Positions 1 through 10,447 are shown, numbered from the stretch's first letter. The stretch is DNA of 22,758 bases from Undibacterium sp. (GCA_014376575.1 JACMRF010000110.1:1-22758); one strand, 5' to 3'. Notes: generated from the letters alone by a model not told the origin. A program made the numbers and translations.

Positions 1-56
1 GAGAACTCGGAGTGAGTAGAGTTGATTTGCTTCGCCATGGCAGCATTTTAGCATTT

Positions 57-86
57 TTAACGTATTTTTTCGATGTGTGCTATGTT
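57..86 (+). promoter_or_regulatory. Possible promoter of the photolyase gene
   Basis: A -35-like TTAACG at 57-62 is followed, after 18 bases, by TATGTT at 81-86, which is preceded by TGC (an extended -10 context). Each hexamer matches the sigma70 consensus at about four of six bases. It lies about 60 bases before the photolyase start, a sensible distance. Nothing else recognisable is seen in bases 1-144. The call rests on visual matching only. Confidence 0.3.
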
Positions 87-144
87 ATGCACCGCACAAA
101 TAAGCTGGCATTAACCTTCTTCAACTTTCCAAGTTTCTCAATTT

Positions 145-1635
145 ATGGTCACTCAATCATCGATGACGTTTCAAACAAGTTTAGTCTGGTTTAGAAGAGA
201 TTTGCGTTGTTTTGATCATGCAGCACTTTACGCAGCACTCAAACAAAGCCGATCGGTATTTTGTGCCTTCGTTTTCGACAAGGCCATTCTTGATCCTCTA
301 CCAGCACATGACCGACGACTTCAGTTCATTCATCAAAGCATTACAGAACTGGCCGCAGAATTCAAGAAAATGGGCGGAAGCCTGATCGTGCGCTACGGGA
401 ATCCCGAGCAAGAAATCACCCAACTTGCCAAAGAGCTTCATCTAGACGTCGTCATGGTAAATCACGATTACGAGCCGCAAGCAATTTTGCGCGATGAGGC
501 CATTCAGCAGGCATTAGAACAAGTGGACTGTCGCTTCCTTAGCTTTAAAGACCAGGTAATCTTTGAAAAAAATGAAGTCTTGTCGCTAGCGGGCACGCCA
601 TTTTCTGTTTTCACGCCATATAAAAATGCCTGGCTAAAAAAATACCTTGCCGAGGGAAGTGACTTTTATACCAAGCCCTACCCTGCCGACTTATATGCCG
701 AGCGACTCTCCGCACATACGGATGAACACATCCCCAGTCTGAGCGAAATGGGTTTTAACAACATAGAATCATCTCATCCGGTGATGAGCGGAGGCGCGTC
801 TGCTGGCAGCGTTCTTTTTCAGGATTTTTTGTCACGCATAGGTCGTTATGACGATGCACGTAATTTTCCTGCAATAAAAGGCCCCTCCTATTTATCAGTG
901 CATTTGCGCTTTGGTACGGTGTCTATCCGCCATCTGGTACGCGAGGCGATCAACTGCACACGCACCGCCGCAGATATACAAGGCGCGCAGACCTGGCTAT
1001 CAGAGCTGATCTGGCGAGATTGTTATTTTATGATTTTGCATCATCATCCGCGCGTTGTTGAGCGCGCTTTCAAACCGGATTATGATGCAATTCAATGGGA
1101 AGGCGGCGAACAAGCCGAAGCCGCATTTTCATCATGGTGCCAGGGGAAAACCGGCTATCCCTTAGTTGACGCAGCAATGCTGCAATTAAACCAAACCGGC
1201 TACATGCACAACCGTTTGCGAATGGTCACGGCATGTTTTCTCATCAAGGATTTAGGCATAGACTGGCGTTGGGGTGAACGCTATTTCGCTCTGCATTTAA
1301 ACGATTTTGATTTGTCCGCAAACAATGGTGGCTGGCAGTGGGCCGCATCTACTGGCTGCGATGCACAACCTTACTTCCGTATCTTCAACCCAATAACGCA
1401 GTCAGAAAAATTTGATGCTGACGGGAAATTCATACGTCGCTACCTCCCGCAATTAGCTGGACTGGACAATAAACAAATTCACGCGCCATGGAAAGCGAGC
1501 GCATCAAGTTTGCAATCGGCTGGAGTGAGGCTTGGCAATGATTATCCTTACCCCATCGTAGAACATGATCTCGCGCGCGCTAAGACCTTGGCACGTTACG
1601 CGACAGTTAAAGTGTCCAAAAAAAATGCACCTTGA
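145..1635 (+). CDS. phr: Deoxyribodipyrimidine photo-lyase (class I CPD photolyase)
   Basis: Light-driven repair enzyme that splits UV-induced cyclobutane pyrimidine dimers in DNA, using reduced FAD plus an antenna cofactor. The N-terminal alpha/beta photolyase domain begins with WFRRDLR (residues 15-21). The C-terminal FAD-binding domain carries the GKTGYPLVDAAM segment (about 334-345), the MHNRLRM stretch and the signature NNGGWQWAASTG followed by DAQPYFRIFNP (about 393-416). The length of 496 residues is normal for bacterial class I enzymes (about 450-500). ATG 145 was taken as start; an in-frame ATG at 163 (MTFQTSLVWF) would also give a complete protein, and neither has a clear ribosome binding site. 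The gene stands alone and converges on chpA. A cryptochrome-like role cannot be excluded, but the motifs fit a CPD photolyase best. Confidence 0.93.
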   Translation: MVTQSSMTFQTSLVWFRRDLRCFDHAALYAALKQSRSVFCAFVFDKAILDPLPAHDRRLQFIHQSITELAAEFKKMGGSLIVRYGNPEQEITQLAKELHLDVVMVNHDYEPQAILRDEAIQQALEQVDCRFLSFKDQVIFEKNEVLSLAGTPFSVFTPYKNAWLKKYLAEGSDFYTKPYPADLYAERLSAHTDEHIPSLSEMGFNNIESSHPVMSGGASAGSVLFQDFLSRIGRYDDARNFPAIKGPSYLSVHLRFGTVSIRHLVREAINCTRTAADIQGAQTWLSELIWRDCYFMILHHHPRVVERAFKPDYDAIQWEGGEQAEAAFSSWCQGKTGYPLVDAAMLQLNQTGYMHNRLRMVTACFLIKDLGIDWRWGERYFALHLNDFDLSANNGGWQWAASTGCDAQPYFRIFNPITQSEKFDADGKFIRRYLPQLAGLDNKQIHAPWKASASSLQSAGVRLGNDYPYPIVEHDLARAKTLARYATVKVSKKNAP

Positions 1636-1652
1636 TTTAAGGTGCATTTTTT
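1621..1652. terminator. Bidirectional intrinsic terminator between phr and chpA
   Basis: The arms AAAATGCACCTT (from 1622) and AAGGTGCATTTT (from 1639) pair around the loop GATTT. T runs follow on the plus strand, and A runs before it give T runs on the minus strand. The phr stop codon (TGA at 1633-1635) lies inside the hairpin, so the last phr codons double as the left arm. It can end both phr and the pilG-chpA transcript, whose last stop is at 1684. Confidence 0.85.
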
Positions 1653-1683
1653 GATTTTTGCATCAGCACTACACTCGCTTAAT

Positions 1684-4600
1684 TCAGCTTACTGTCTGCT
1701 CTTTACCGACAAATCGACCAATCGCACCCAACAAATCATCCTCACGATATGGCTTACCGAAATATTCATTCACGCCCAATTCTGCCGCATAGTTACGATG
1801 CTTATCAGCAGTACGTGACGTAATCATGATGATAGGAATATGGCTGGTACGCGCATCACCGCGGATATTGCGCGTCAAATCGAAGCCGTCCATGCGCGGC
1901 ATTTCAATATCGACCAACATCACATCAGGAGTAATTGACTGAAGTTGCTCGAGAGCATCAATGCCATCTTTAGCCAGAATAACCTGATAACCTTCACGCA
2001 ACAACAAGCGCTGCGTTACCCTGCGTACCGTCAGTGAATCATCAACGACCATGACTGTATGCTGGGTACGTAATCCCTGTACCGGCGCTGAAGGTGTGTT
2101 TTCGTTAGCCAGTTCAGCGACTGCCCCCATATCCTGACTTAAGCCAGCGATATGGGCTTGCGGGTTGCGCGCATGTTCATGCTCCATTCTTTGCGCTAGG
2201 GGTACCGGATTCAAAATCAACACGATATCGCCCGAACCCAATACTGTCGCACCAGCGATTCCCGTCATGCGTGCAAGCTGTGGGCCAATATTTTTGACGA
2301 CAACCTCGCGGTTACCGATCACGTCATCAACGTGAATAGCAACCCGCTCACTACCACTCTTCATGATCAACAATGGCGAGTACTGCTGAGCCATTGGTAC
2401 CGCATCAAGTTCACCGAGCATCGTAGGCAGGTAGTACATTGGTACCCTGTTGCCTTGCCACACGATCGCGCCTTCGTTGTAGGCATTTGTGAGCATGGCA
2501 GATTTGAGTTGTTGAACTTGTTCAACCAACACTGAAGGCACGGCAAAAGTTTTACCGCCTGCAGTTAAAATAACCACCTGAGTCACCGCCAAAGTCAGAG
2601 GAAGATTAATGGTGAAATGCGCCCCCTTACCTTCGACTGAGTGCACAGAAACACGGCCACCCAACGACGCAGCCTCGGAGCGCACAACGTCCATGCCAAC
2701 GCCACGCCCGGCCAATTCAGTCACTTCACTCGCAGTGGAAAAACCAGGCTCAAAAATCATATTAACAACTTCAGCATCGCTGATGCTGTCGTCATAGCTA
2801 AGCAAGCCTACTGTTTTTGCCTTTTCGCGAATACGGCTAAGATTAAGCCCCTGACCATCATCGGTGAAATGAATAACGACCTCGTTACCTTCCTGGCGAA
2901 TTTCAATGAGCAATTCACCGACCTCTTCCTTGCCAATCTCACGACGTTTGTCGCGACTTTCTATCCCATGGACAATCGCGTTACGCAGCAAATGCTCAAA
3001 CGGCGCCACCATTTTCTCTAAAACGCTGCGATCGATTTCTACCGATGTGCCACGGATATCGAGATTGACGCGCTTATCCATTTCTTTGGAAGTCTGGCGC
3101 GTCACACGATACAAACGCTCTGAAACGCTAGCGAAAGGAATCATCCGGACACGCATCAAATCTTGTTGCAACTCACGCGTCAAACGTGCTTGCGTGTGTA
3201 AGTCACTGGTTGCACCGTCAATTGTACGGTGCAAGTTTTGCTGAACTGAAGCAACGTCACTGACACTTTCGGCCATCATGCGAGTTAATTCTTGCAAACG
3301 GGTAAAACGATCGAATTCTAGTGGATCAAATTCTCTATCGCCAGATTGCGTCATGCGCGAAGTAATTTGGGTTTCCGCCTGAATCTCGACTTCACGCAAC
3401 TGATCACGCAAACGGCTCACGTTTTCGGTCAACTCGACCAAAGAAGATCTCAAAGTATCGACTTCATTTTCAAGTTTAGAACGTGAGATTGATACTTCAC
3501 CCGCCTGATTGACCAAACGATCTAAAATATCTGCACGCACCCGCACCAAAGGGACAGGCGTTGCAGGTGCCAACGGTACAGCAACCCTAGGCGGGAGTGA
3601 TTTTTGCACTGCGTTATATTGAGGTGAAATCAACGACAACGGCGCTGCCACTTCTTTATTTACTACTGCAATATCCTCTTGCACCGCATCCGCATATGTG
3701 ACCTGGAATTGATCAAGTTCTTGCGCAGTGGTCATCTCAGGCACAGGCAAATCAACAGGCGCAGCCGACGGATTTTGCAAACGATCAAAAAGATGCATTG
3801 AATAGTCATGTCGAGACAATAAATCTTCCAGCATAGGTTGGCGCACTGCGCTACCTGTGTGCATCAGGTTTTCAATCCGCGATTCCATGTCATGCGTGTG
3901 CTGACCTAATTGCATAGCACCTGCCATACGAGCGCTGCCTTTAATCGTATGCATGAGACGCAATATCGATTGAGGAATTGCAGTATCACTTGGCTGCTGT
4001 TGCCAAGAACGTAGCAATTGCCCGATCACTGGCAATAAATCGTTTCCTTCTTCGATAAAGACCGGTAGCAGATCGTCATCGAGATCGTCATTAACTCTCA
4101 GTTCTGGTGAAGTAGACTGCGTTATGGCATCAAACTCTGCAGCCTCTGGCGGCAATGAGATTGGCGAATTTTCTTCAATGTCAACGCTTAATGTCGGCTC
4201 TTGATCCTTGAGCGCTAAAGCTGTTACGTCATGACCAGAAACGCCTATATCCTCTAGCAAAACTGCAGGTATTTCATCACTCGGCAGGTCAGCATGAGGC
4301 GCCATGTCAATTAACGTATCTTCGTGCTGCATAGGAATTATGGTGTGAACATCAGGCAAATCTGACAGCGAAACTTCTTCGGCCAGCAAATCTTCTGCAT
4401 GGAGATTTGCTGGCATTAAATGCTCAGGATTCTCCTGTTCTAGCAGCAAATCCGATGGCGCTAATGTCTCAAGTAAAATAATTTCAGCATCGTCATCCGT
4501 AATATTCTGGTCTTTCGACGATTCGACATTGGACAAATCTGCCAACTCAAGTTTTTCATTGGTAGATGTGATGAGATCACTATCTTCCTCGCCAGCGTCG

Positions 4601-7600
4601 GAGCGAGCAATAATCGCCTGCAATAATTTATCTAATGACCGAACTTCAGCAGGAGCATGGTCGGCCATTTCTGATAAAGCAAACTTTTGCAGCATGTGCT
4701 TTACACATTCAACTGCGTGATCGAGCATGTCATACTCGATCAAATCTAATACGACAGGATGTCTCTCCAATCTCTGTAAGACCATTTCCAGACTATGCGC
4801 TAGTTCTTGCGCGGCGATCAATCCAACTGTCGCAGAACTACCCGAAAGTGAGTGTGCGGCATGAACGGCGTGGCGAGTTACGTGACGTGATGGCTCATGT
4901 CTCCACTCCGCAAAGTCTTGTGCCAAAAACCGAACAATTTCATCAGTTTCTGCCATATAAATAGTATGTAGCGGAAGGCTGATCTCAATATTACCGATTC
5001 GCTTGACGTTTTCGTCTTGTGTTGGTGCAGGGATAGAAAAATCCGGAAAATCTATAATAGTCGCACTCGACGCCTCTGACGCAGTGTCTGTTGTTACATC
5101 CGTTGAGTATGATTTATTAACTTGATCCGAGGTGAAAACTAATTCTGGGCTATGTTCAATTAAATGCGGCGCATCTTCAGTAACCAAAAGCCCCTGATCG
5201 GGCACAGACGCCTCAGAAATAACCGCCTGTTCAGCATGGACCCCATCCAATTCATCGCCAGAAAATTCGGCTAACACTATTTGTGCAGGTTCGACAACCT
5301 CGTCGTCCAGAGTTTCTTGATGTAGATCGTCAACTGAAATTGGTTCAATTTGTCCCAAAGAAATAATTGACTCGTTATCTGAAATTATCTCAAAATCAAC
5401 CGAAACAACAGGTTCAACCGCATATGCCGATACCGTTTCAGCCAACTCTTCCACAAGCGTGGAATCTAGTCCTGACTTTATTCTTTCAGCAGCAGCGATT
5501 ATCTCGAAGCCGTTTCGTTGAGACTGTCCCGCGCACTTTAAATCATCAACCCATGCGTATAATTCTGTGGCTACGTTGTCCAACAACGCATATAACTGCT
5601 CAGTCCCTTTGCGGGAATCTGAAAGCCATAAATTCATCACCTGCTCAATACTCCACGCAGCTTCACCAAACACCATCAAACCGACCATGCGCCCACTACC
5701 TTTGAGCGTATGAAAAGAGCGGCGCAAGCTAGTGAGGTAATCCTGATTTGCAGAGTCAACTCTTGACAGCGGAACCGTGGTTCGGACAAAATCAAGAACC
5801 TCATCGGCCTCGGTCAGAAATATTTCTAACAACTCTGCATCAATGGCTTCATCATTGGCCGGCAAATCAGGCACCTGAGCCAACTCAGGTACATTATTTG
5901 TTTGAGTTGTTGTCGCTGCTACGATGTCGGATAAGGCTTCAGCTGAAGTACTGAAATTTGATTGATCCAAAAGATTGATCGCTGCACGAGCTCTTGTGCT
6001 TGCATCAACATCATCAAGCAAATTTGCGACAGAGCGCTCGGACTCCAGAGAGTCTTTAAGTTGTGCCTGCAATTGAGAATTTTCTGGCTCTTCAGCCAAA
6101 GAAACGGCCAACCTCGCCGATTCTTTTTGCTGATCAACCAGCTCTTGTTCAGCAGTGCCCAGTGCAATTTGTGGAGAGGCAGATGCCATCTGTACCGACG
6201 GCAGTAATTCTTTTTCTGCAGCTTTTTCTAAAAGATTTGAGCGAAATAATCCAGCTGCGGCATCAAATAAAAATTTTTTCTTCGCAAATTCAGGCTGATT
6301 TTGTAAAGTCTCAATGAAAAAAGTGAGTGCGCCGACATTTTCAGCTACATTTTGATATGCCTGTGTTTGTGTTCCAGCACCGTCGCCATTTGAACTATCT
6401 GTAAATTGCGCTACTGTTTTACGAATATGATCAACCACTAACGTAGCATCGTCTTGATCGAGAATAGCTAAAGCGCCACCGATCTGATGTAAGACAACAT
6501 CCACAGAACTGAGTACCGCTTTACTTGCAGGATCACGGAAATATTCATCAAGAGTTTTTTCAACTTGTCGAAGACTTGCCTGCATTTCTGCAACCAATAC
6601 CAACATCGTTTGGCGTTGTTGCGCTTCTCTTGAAATATCGCCCATCCATGCGGCTTGTGATGACGGTTCTTCACCCGCAACCAAGGAAAGCAAACGAGCA
6701 GTTATCTCGTCTGCACGCTCAGAAAAATGTGCCGGCAAATGCGTGATTTGATCAAGGGCATTCTCAACGAATAGCAGACAAGTGGCCATTTCAAGACCCA
6801 TTCTGCTCCCTTCGGTCAAATGCGCTGCATGACGTGCGATACCACTGAGCTCTCTTAGTAATTTAGATAAAGCAGGAGAATTTAAATTCGCTCCTGAATC
6901 TGCCAAGTCCTTTAATTTATGTGAGAATTTATCGATAAGGCTTGAATCTCCGTTCGCGATCCGTCCCCACAAATTTTTCACGTTTGATAATTGCTCTTTG
7001 GCTAATGCCATTACGCCTGCGGCGATTTGTCCATAATTTTTCTGGTCATAATCAGACGGCACTTGGTTTTCTAGTTGATATGCCTTGCGAATTTGAGCAA
7101 CGAACGGCGACGGATGATCGACTTGAGCCAAAAAGAATAAAGCATCTCTCAACAAGCGCTCTGGGATACTGGCAACTCCCTCGACCAAGCGGCGAATTTG
7201 CAGATTAATCCGTCCAAAGATTTGTTTTACATATTGCTTATTGTCAATCATTCCTTGCGCGACAGCTTCAGCAAAGCCGCGCATGACTAACCAGAAAGCC
7301 TTAGCTTGTGATGTACTTTGCGCTTGTTCAACCTCTTTAATCAAATCGTGCATAGATTGCACTGCTAAAAGTTGTTGTTTACCGTCTTTGTTAGTAAGCA
7401 CAGTGAGCAATAATTTTTCAAAGCGCAATCTTAAATTTGAATAATCAACGAGCTTTGCGTTGGTGACGACCGTTAATTCAGGTATTTTCTCCTGAACTGA
7501 CAAGGAAGGAAAAAACAAATCGGCTGGATGTATACGCTCTGCGCCCTTGATCTCTAACAATGCTCGATAGTACGGAAATAATCGAACAGGTTGATGCGGG

Positions 7601-7968
7601 CTGCCAGATAACAAATCTTCGAGGTAGCGTAATACCGCGTGAAACGCATCAGAGATAACGTCCACGTTCGCACGATTGATTTCAAGTTGTCCCGACTGTA
7701 GGCGCTCAATGATGTCTTCTATCGTTTCAGTAACGATAGATACGCCATCGATATCGACAATCTGCAATGCACCATGCGCTTGGTGAAGATAGCTTTTGGC
7801 ATGCAACAAAGTGGTTGCTTGCATTTCAGAATCTTGACTAATCGCGTCAGAAAGTAACTTAGCTGTACTTGCAATTGCTTCGCGTACCTCGCTCATCACC
7901 CAAGATAAAGGACCTATATCGAACTGATCTTGGGGATTTTCCGAAGAATTAGAAAAACTGGATGTCAT
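1684..7968 (-). CDS. chpA: ChpA/PilL hybrid histidine kinase of the Pil-Chp type IV pilus chemotaxis system
   Basis: Giant CheA-type kinase that takes signals from PilJ through PilI and passes phosphate to PilG and PilH to steer pilus extension, retraction and surface sensing. From ATG 7968 (2094 residues) I see: two degenerate N-terminal Hpt-like helices with an LHQ pattern (near His62 and His494); three canonical Hpt domains (His753 in FHTLKGSGRM, His1039 in HSLSGSSA, His1340 in MHTIKGSARM) separated by acidic, probably disordered linkers; a dimerisation domain (about 1475-1620); a GHKL ATPase (LLRNAIVHG near 1660, DDGQG, GRGVGMD near 1755); a CheW-like domain (about 1795-1925); and a C-terminal receiver with phospho-acceptor Asp2020 in VDIEMPRMDG and the lysine of GKPY. 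A TTG at 7989 could add seven residues, but ATG 7968 is preferred because GGGG lies just upstream. It is last in the operon. Pseudomonas ChpA is similar in plan but longer. Confidence 0.93.
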   Translation of the reverse strand: MTSSFSNSSENPQDQFDIGPLSWVMSEVREAIASTAKLLSDAISQDSEMQATTLLHAKSYLHQAHGALQIVDIDGVSIVTETIEDIIERLQSGQLEINRANVDVISDAFHAVLRYLEDLLSGSPHQPVRLFPYYRALLEIKGAERIHPADLFFPSLSVQEKIPELTVVTNAKLVDYSNLRLRFEKLLLTVLTNKDGKQQLLAVQSMHDLIKEVEQAQSTSQAKAFWLVMRGFAEAVAQGMIDNKQYVKQIFGRINLQIRRLVEGVASIPERLLRDALFFLAQVDHPSPFVAQIRKAYQLENQVPSDYDQKNYGQIAAGVMALAKEQLSNVKNLWGRIANGDSSLIDKFSHKLKDLADSGANLNSPALSKLLRELSGIARHAAHLTEGSRMGLEMATCLLFVENALDQITHLPAHFSERADEITARLLSLVAGEEPSSQAAWMGDISREAQQRQTMLVLVAEMQASLRQVEKTLDEYFRDPASKAVLSSVDVVLHQIGGALAILDQDDATLVVDHIRKTVAQFTDSSNGDGAGTQTQAYQNVAENVGALTFFIETLQNQPEFAKKKFLFDAAAGLFRSNLLEKAAEKELLPSVQMASASPQIALGTAEQELVDQQKESARLAVSLAEEPENSQLQAQLKDSLESERSVANLLDDVDASTRARAAINLLDQSNFSTSAEALSDIVAATTTQTNNVPELAQVPDLPANDEAIDAELLEIFLTEADEVLDFVRTTVPLSRVDSANQDYLTSLRRSFHTLKGSGRMVGLMVFGEAAWSIEQVMNLWLSDSRKGTEQLYALLDNVATELYAWVDDLKCAGQSQRNGFEIIAAAERIKSGLDSTLVEELAETVSAYAVEPVVSVDFEIISDNESIISLGQIEPISVDDLHQETLDDEVVEPAQIVLAEFSGDELDGVHAEQAVISEASVPDQGLLVTEDAPHLIEHSPELVFTSDQVNKSYSTDVTTDTASEASSATIIDFPDFSIPAPTQDENVKRIGNIEISLPLHTIYMAETDEIVRFLAQDFAEWRHEPSRHVTRHAVHAAHSLSGSSATVGLIAAQELAHSLEMVLQRLERHPVVLDLIEYDMLDHAVECVKHMLQKFALSEMADHAPAEVRSLDKLLQAIIARSDAGEEDSDLITSTNEKLELADLSNVESSKDQNITDDDAEIILLETLAPSDLLLEQENPEHLMPANLHAEDLLAEEVSLSDLPDVHTIIPMQHEDTLIDMAPHADLPSDEIPAVLLEDIGVSGHDVTALALKDQEPTLSVDIEENSPISLPPEAAEFDAITQSTSPELRVNDDLDDDLLPVFIEEGNDLLPVIGQLLRSWQQQPSDTAIPQSILRLMHTIKGSARMAGAMQLGQHTHDMESRIENLMHTGSAVRQPMLEDLLSRHDYSMHLFDRLQNPSAAPVDLPVPEMTTAQELDQFQVTYADAVQEDIAVVNKEVAAPLSLISPQYNAVQKSLPPRVAVPLAPATPVPLVRVRADILDRLVNQAGEVSISRSKLENEVDTLRSSLVELTENVSRLRDQLREVEIQAETQITSRMTQSGDREFDPLEFDRFTRLQELTRMMAESVSDVASVQQNLHRTIDGATSDLHTQARLTRELQQDLMRVRMIPFASVSERLYRVTRQTSKEMDKRVNLDIRGTSVEIDRSVLEKMVAPFEHLLRNAIVHGIESRDKRREIGKEEVGELLIEIRQEGNEVVIHFTDDGQGLNLSRIREKAKTVGLLSYDDSISDAEVVNMIFEPGFSTASEVTELAGRGVGMDVVRSEAASLGGRVSVHSVEGKGAHFTINLPLTLAVTQVVILTAGGKTFAVPSVLVEQVQQLKSAMLTNAYNEGAIVWQGNRVPMYYLPTMLGELDAVPMAQQYSPLLIMKSGSERVAIHVDDVIGNREVVVKNIGPQLARMTGIAGATVLGSGDIVLILNPVPLAQRMEHEHARNPQAHIAGLSQDMGAVAELANENTPSAPVQGLRTQHTVMVVDDSLTVRRVTQRLLLREGYQVILAKDGIDALEQLQSITPDVMLVDIEMPRMDGFDLTRNIRGDARTSHIPIIMITSRTADKHRNYAAELGVNEYFGKPYREDDLLGAIGRFVGKEQTVS

Positions 7969-7991
7969 GCGTGTACCCCGCAAACTCAAAG

Positions 7992-8015
7992 GGCGACAAA
8001 CCGGAGTTTATCGCC
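7992..8015 (-). other. Strong stem-loop in the pilJ-chpA gap
   Basis: Arms of ten bases (GGCGACAAAC at 7992-8001 and GTTTATCGCC at 8006-8015) pair with one mismatch around a four-base loop. In the minus-strand transcript it stands about 24 bases before the chpA ATG and has no T run after it. It is therefore more likely an intercistronic stability or processing element, or a partial attenuator, than a full terminator. This function is inferred. Confidence 0.5.
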
Positions 8016-8062
8016 GTGCATTTATGATTAGACGAAATTGATTTCAGCTAACAACTAAAAAA

Positions 8063-10396
8063 TCAGGCGGAAACTCGGAAACGAGACACGGAGTTCTTGA
8101 GTTCTTCAGCCAACATTGACAATTCTTTAATTGATTGCGCAGTTTGTTGAGTGCCGTTCTGAGTTTGTTCGGTAATGGTCAAAATATGCTGAATGTTTTG
8201 TGCCACACCGTTTGCAGAAGTCGCCTGTTGTTCCGTTGAAAGAGAGATGCCTTGAATCAGTTCCGCAAGTCGATTTGACACGCTACGAATCTCAGACAAC
8301 GCCGTACCAGCAGCATCCGACAATTTGGCTCCCTCAACCACACCCTGCGTGGATTTTTCCATCGCGGCAACCGCATCGTGAGTATCCGTTTGAATCGTTC
8401 GAACCAAGGCGCCAATCTGTTTTGTCGCTTCAGCAGAGCGTTCCGCCAATCGCTGAACCTCTTCCGCAACCACTGAGAAGCCTCGACCAGCTTCACCCGC
8501 TGACGCAGCTTGAATCGCCGCGTTCAACGCTAAGACGTTGGTCTGTTCGGTAATATCTGAAATCAGTTCAGTAATTTCACCAATCTCTTGAGATGATTCA
8601 CCGAGTCGTTTAATGCGCTTCGAAGTTTCCTGGATCTGCTCACGGATTTCGTTCATACCTTTGATCGCATTTTCCACCGCATGCGCACCTTGCTCCGCAG
8701 CTGCAACTGACTGACGAGCAACCTCCGCTGACTCATTCGCTGAGCGAGAAACTTCAGTAATATCGTTCGCCATTGTTGTAACTACCTGCCCCGCGTCAGC
8801 AATCTCTCTCGACTGTTGATGCGATGCCTCAAGCAAATCATTTGAGATACCTTGCGCGTGATTCGATGCTGCGGTAACTTGAATTGCGGTATTTGTCACG
8901 CGACCAACCAAACCTCGTAACTCTTCAACCGTATAATTAACAGAATCGGCAATCGCACCAGTGATATCTTCAGATACTGTTGCCTGAACGGTTAAGTCAC
9001 CGTCAGCTACCTCTTGCAATTCATTCATCAATCGTAAAATCGCAGCCTGATTCTGGTCGTTCGCGCCTTTTGCCTCTTCTTCCTGCTTCTGCGCTTGTAA
9101 CATTTGTGCATCTGCCTCAACGCGACGTTCGTTCGCCTCTTTTGCACGATTGCGGCTATCCTGCAGCAGAACCAATGCGATACCTGCAGCGGCCATCAAG
9201 GCGAACAATGCGCTAACCAAAAGCAACCAAAAAGAAATATTGGTAGAATCTTGCTGAGCAGTGTAAGTTTTCTGAAGCACCGTCAGTTTTTGACGTAAAT
9301 CTTCGTTTTCGTTAAACAGTAATTGTTCTGATTGTTTCGCCGCAATAAAATTCTGCAAGTTACCCAGAATACTAGAAACAGAAAGCTGATATTCCGCAAA
9401 CGTTTTTTGTAGCTCGGTTAATTTTTCGCGCGTATCAGCATCTTTTGTTGCAGTGAGTCGCAAAATTTCACTACCGTTTAAGAAACCATCGACCAGATCG
9501 CGGAAGGTGTTTGTGTCTTTACCCAGCAAAAATGCGGTTTCAGGATTAACACCTTCTGATGTCAGAAATTCATTCGCGCTCCGGCCTAAACGTTGCGTCA
9601 ACATGACCAATTGACCGGACGTGTAAATTTCACGAGGATTGCCACCACCCTGCACTTTTAGCGTGGAAATTTGCTCAGTCAACTCCAACAGTGTCGGTGA
9701 CAAGGTGTTCAACTTTTCTAAAGTTTGACCGAAACCAGTCAACTCTTTACGTAATTTAAGAATAGTATCAGCCGCTTTATCTGAATTTCTCCATGCTTTT
9801 TCTGTATCTCTAACAACTGGCGCTAGCTTTGAATCAGCCTGATTCACACTGCGCTCTTGAAATTGGCCTCCATCTAGCAGAACCTTCAAATCGAAGTTAA
9901 TTTCTTTACGACTTTCTTCCAACTGCTTGAACGCGGCAGGCTTGCCTTGAATCGCATTTGGTGCTGCTTTACCAATCCGTTGCGAATGCATCAGTGCCTC
10001 ACCGGCGATCTGCGCTTGCGTTGATATCAAAGTGGATTGACTCGCATTTAAATACACAAAAATACCGCCAAGCAGCAACGACAATCCCATCGCAATCAGC
10101 AGAAAGCGAATCTGCTTTTGCAATGGCAGGTGCCCGATAACAGGAAGACGAATGTCGCCGCCCTTCTCAAGAGCATCGCCAATGAATGTAGCATCTGCAT
10201 GACTCACAGAATTTTTTGGAACTACAGCGTCGCCCTGAGCCGTTTCCGAATATTCTGGCTCTGGAGTGAGCATTTTTACATTGCTTGCCTCTTCAATCGA
10301 ATCTGCAGCATTATCGAACTCCCTCGAGCCTATACCTGCCAAATCCAGCTCTGGGTCGTGCTTCCCTTTGGACAAGAACGATAGTTTAAACGCCAT
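8063..10396 (-). CDS. pilJ: PilJ, methyl-accepting chemotaxis receptor of the Pil-Chp system
   Basis: Membrane receptor that feeds the ChpA kinase via the adaptor PilI; in Pseudomonas the homologue senses pilus state and surface contact. The 777-residue protein has a cytoplasmic N-terminal extension of about 95 mostly polar, acidic residues, TM1 (about 97-117), a periplasmic helical sensor region of the PilJ type (about 118-387), TM2 (about 388-412), a HAMP-like region (ADGDLTV, about 450-500) and an MCP signalling domain. The hairpin tip of that domain is intact: [12 protein letters not shown] then [14 protein letters not shown] (about 616-645). The start is secured by AGGAG seven bases before ATG. 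The protein is longer than Pseudomonas PilJ (about 680), mainly because of the N-terminal tail. No CheR-docking pentapeptide is seen at the C-terminus, which ends in SRFRVSA. It is followed by chpA after 94 bases. Confidence 0.93.
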   Translation of the reverse strand: MAFKLSFLSKGKHDPELDLAGIGSREFDNAADSIEEASNVKMLTPEPEYSETAQGDAVVPKNSVSHADATFIGDALEKGGDIRLPVIGHLPLQKQIRFLLIAMGLSLLLGGIFVYLNASQSTLISTQAQIAGEALMHSQRIGKAAPNAIQGKPAAFKQLEESRKEINFDLKVLLDGGQFQERSVNQADSKLAPVVRDTEKAWRNSDKAADTILKLRKELTGFGQTLEKLNTLSPTLLELTEQISTLKVQGGGNPREIYTSGQLVMLTQRLGRSANEFLTSEGVNPETAFLLGKDTNTFRDLVDGFLNGSEILRLTATKDADTREKLTELQKTFAEYQLSVSSILGNLQNFIAAKQSEQLLFNENEDLRQKLTVLQKTYTAQQDSTNISFWLLLVSALFALMAAAGIALVLLQDSRNRAKEANERRVEADAQMLQAQKQEEEAKGANDQNQAAILRLMNELQEVADGDLTVQATVSEDITGAIADSVNYTVEELRGLVGRVTNTAIQVTAASNHAQGISNDLLEASHQQSREIADAGQVVTTMANDITEVSRSANESAEVARQSVAAAEQGAHAVENAIKGMNEIREQIQETSKRIKRLGESSQEIGEITELISDITEQTNVLALNAAIQAASAGEAGRGFSVVAEEVQRLAERSAEATKQIGALVRTIQTDTHDAVAAMEKSTQGVVEGAKLSDAAGTALSEIRSVSNRLAELIQGISLSTEQQATSANGVAQNIQHILTITEQTQNGTQQTAQSIKELSMLAEELKNSVSRFRVSA

Positions 10397-10447
10397 TACT
10401 AACTCTCCTAAACGATTGAAATACTGCTTTTATTTGTGTCTGACAAA

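Noticed and set aside
12..194. 60-codon open frame at the left edge overlapping the photolyase start
   Set aside because: No recognisable protein, no good ribosome binding site, and it overlaps the well-supported photolyase gene.
2332..7444. Many plus-strand open frames of 60-126 codons opposite chpA
   Set aside because: They are antisense shadows of a clearly coding chpA; their products have no family features and no ribosome binding sites.
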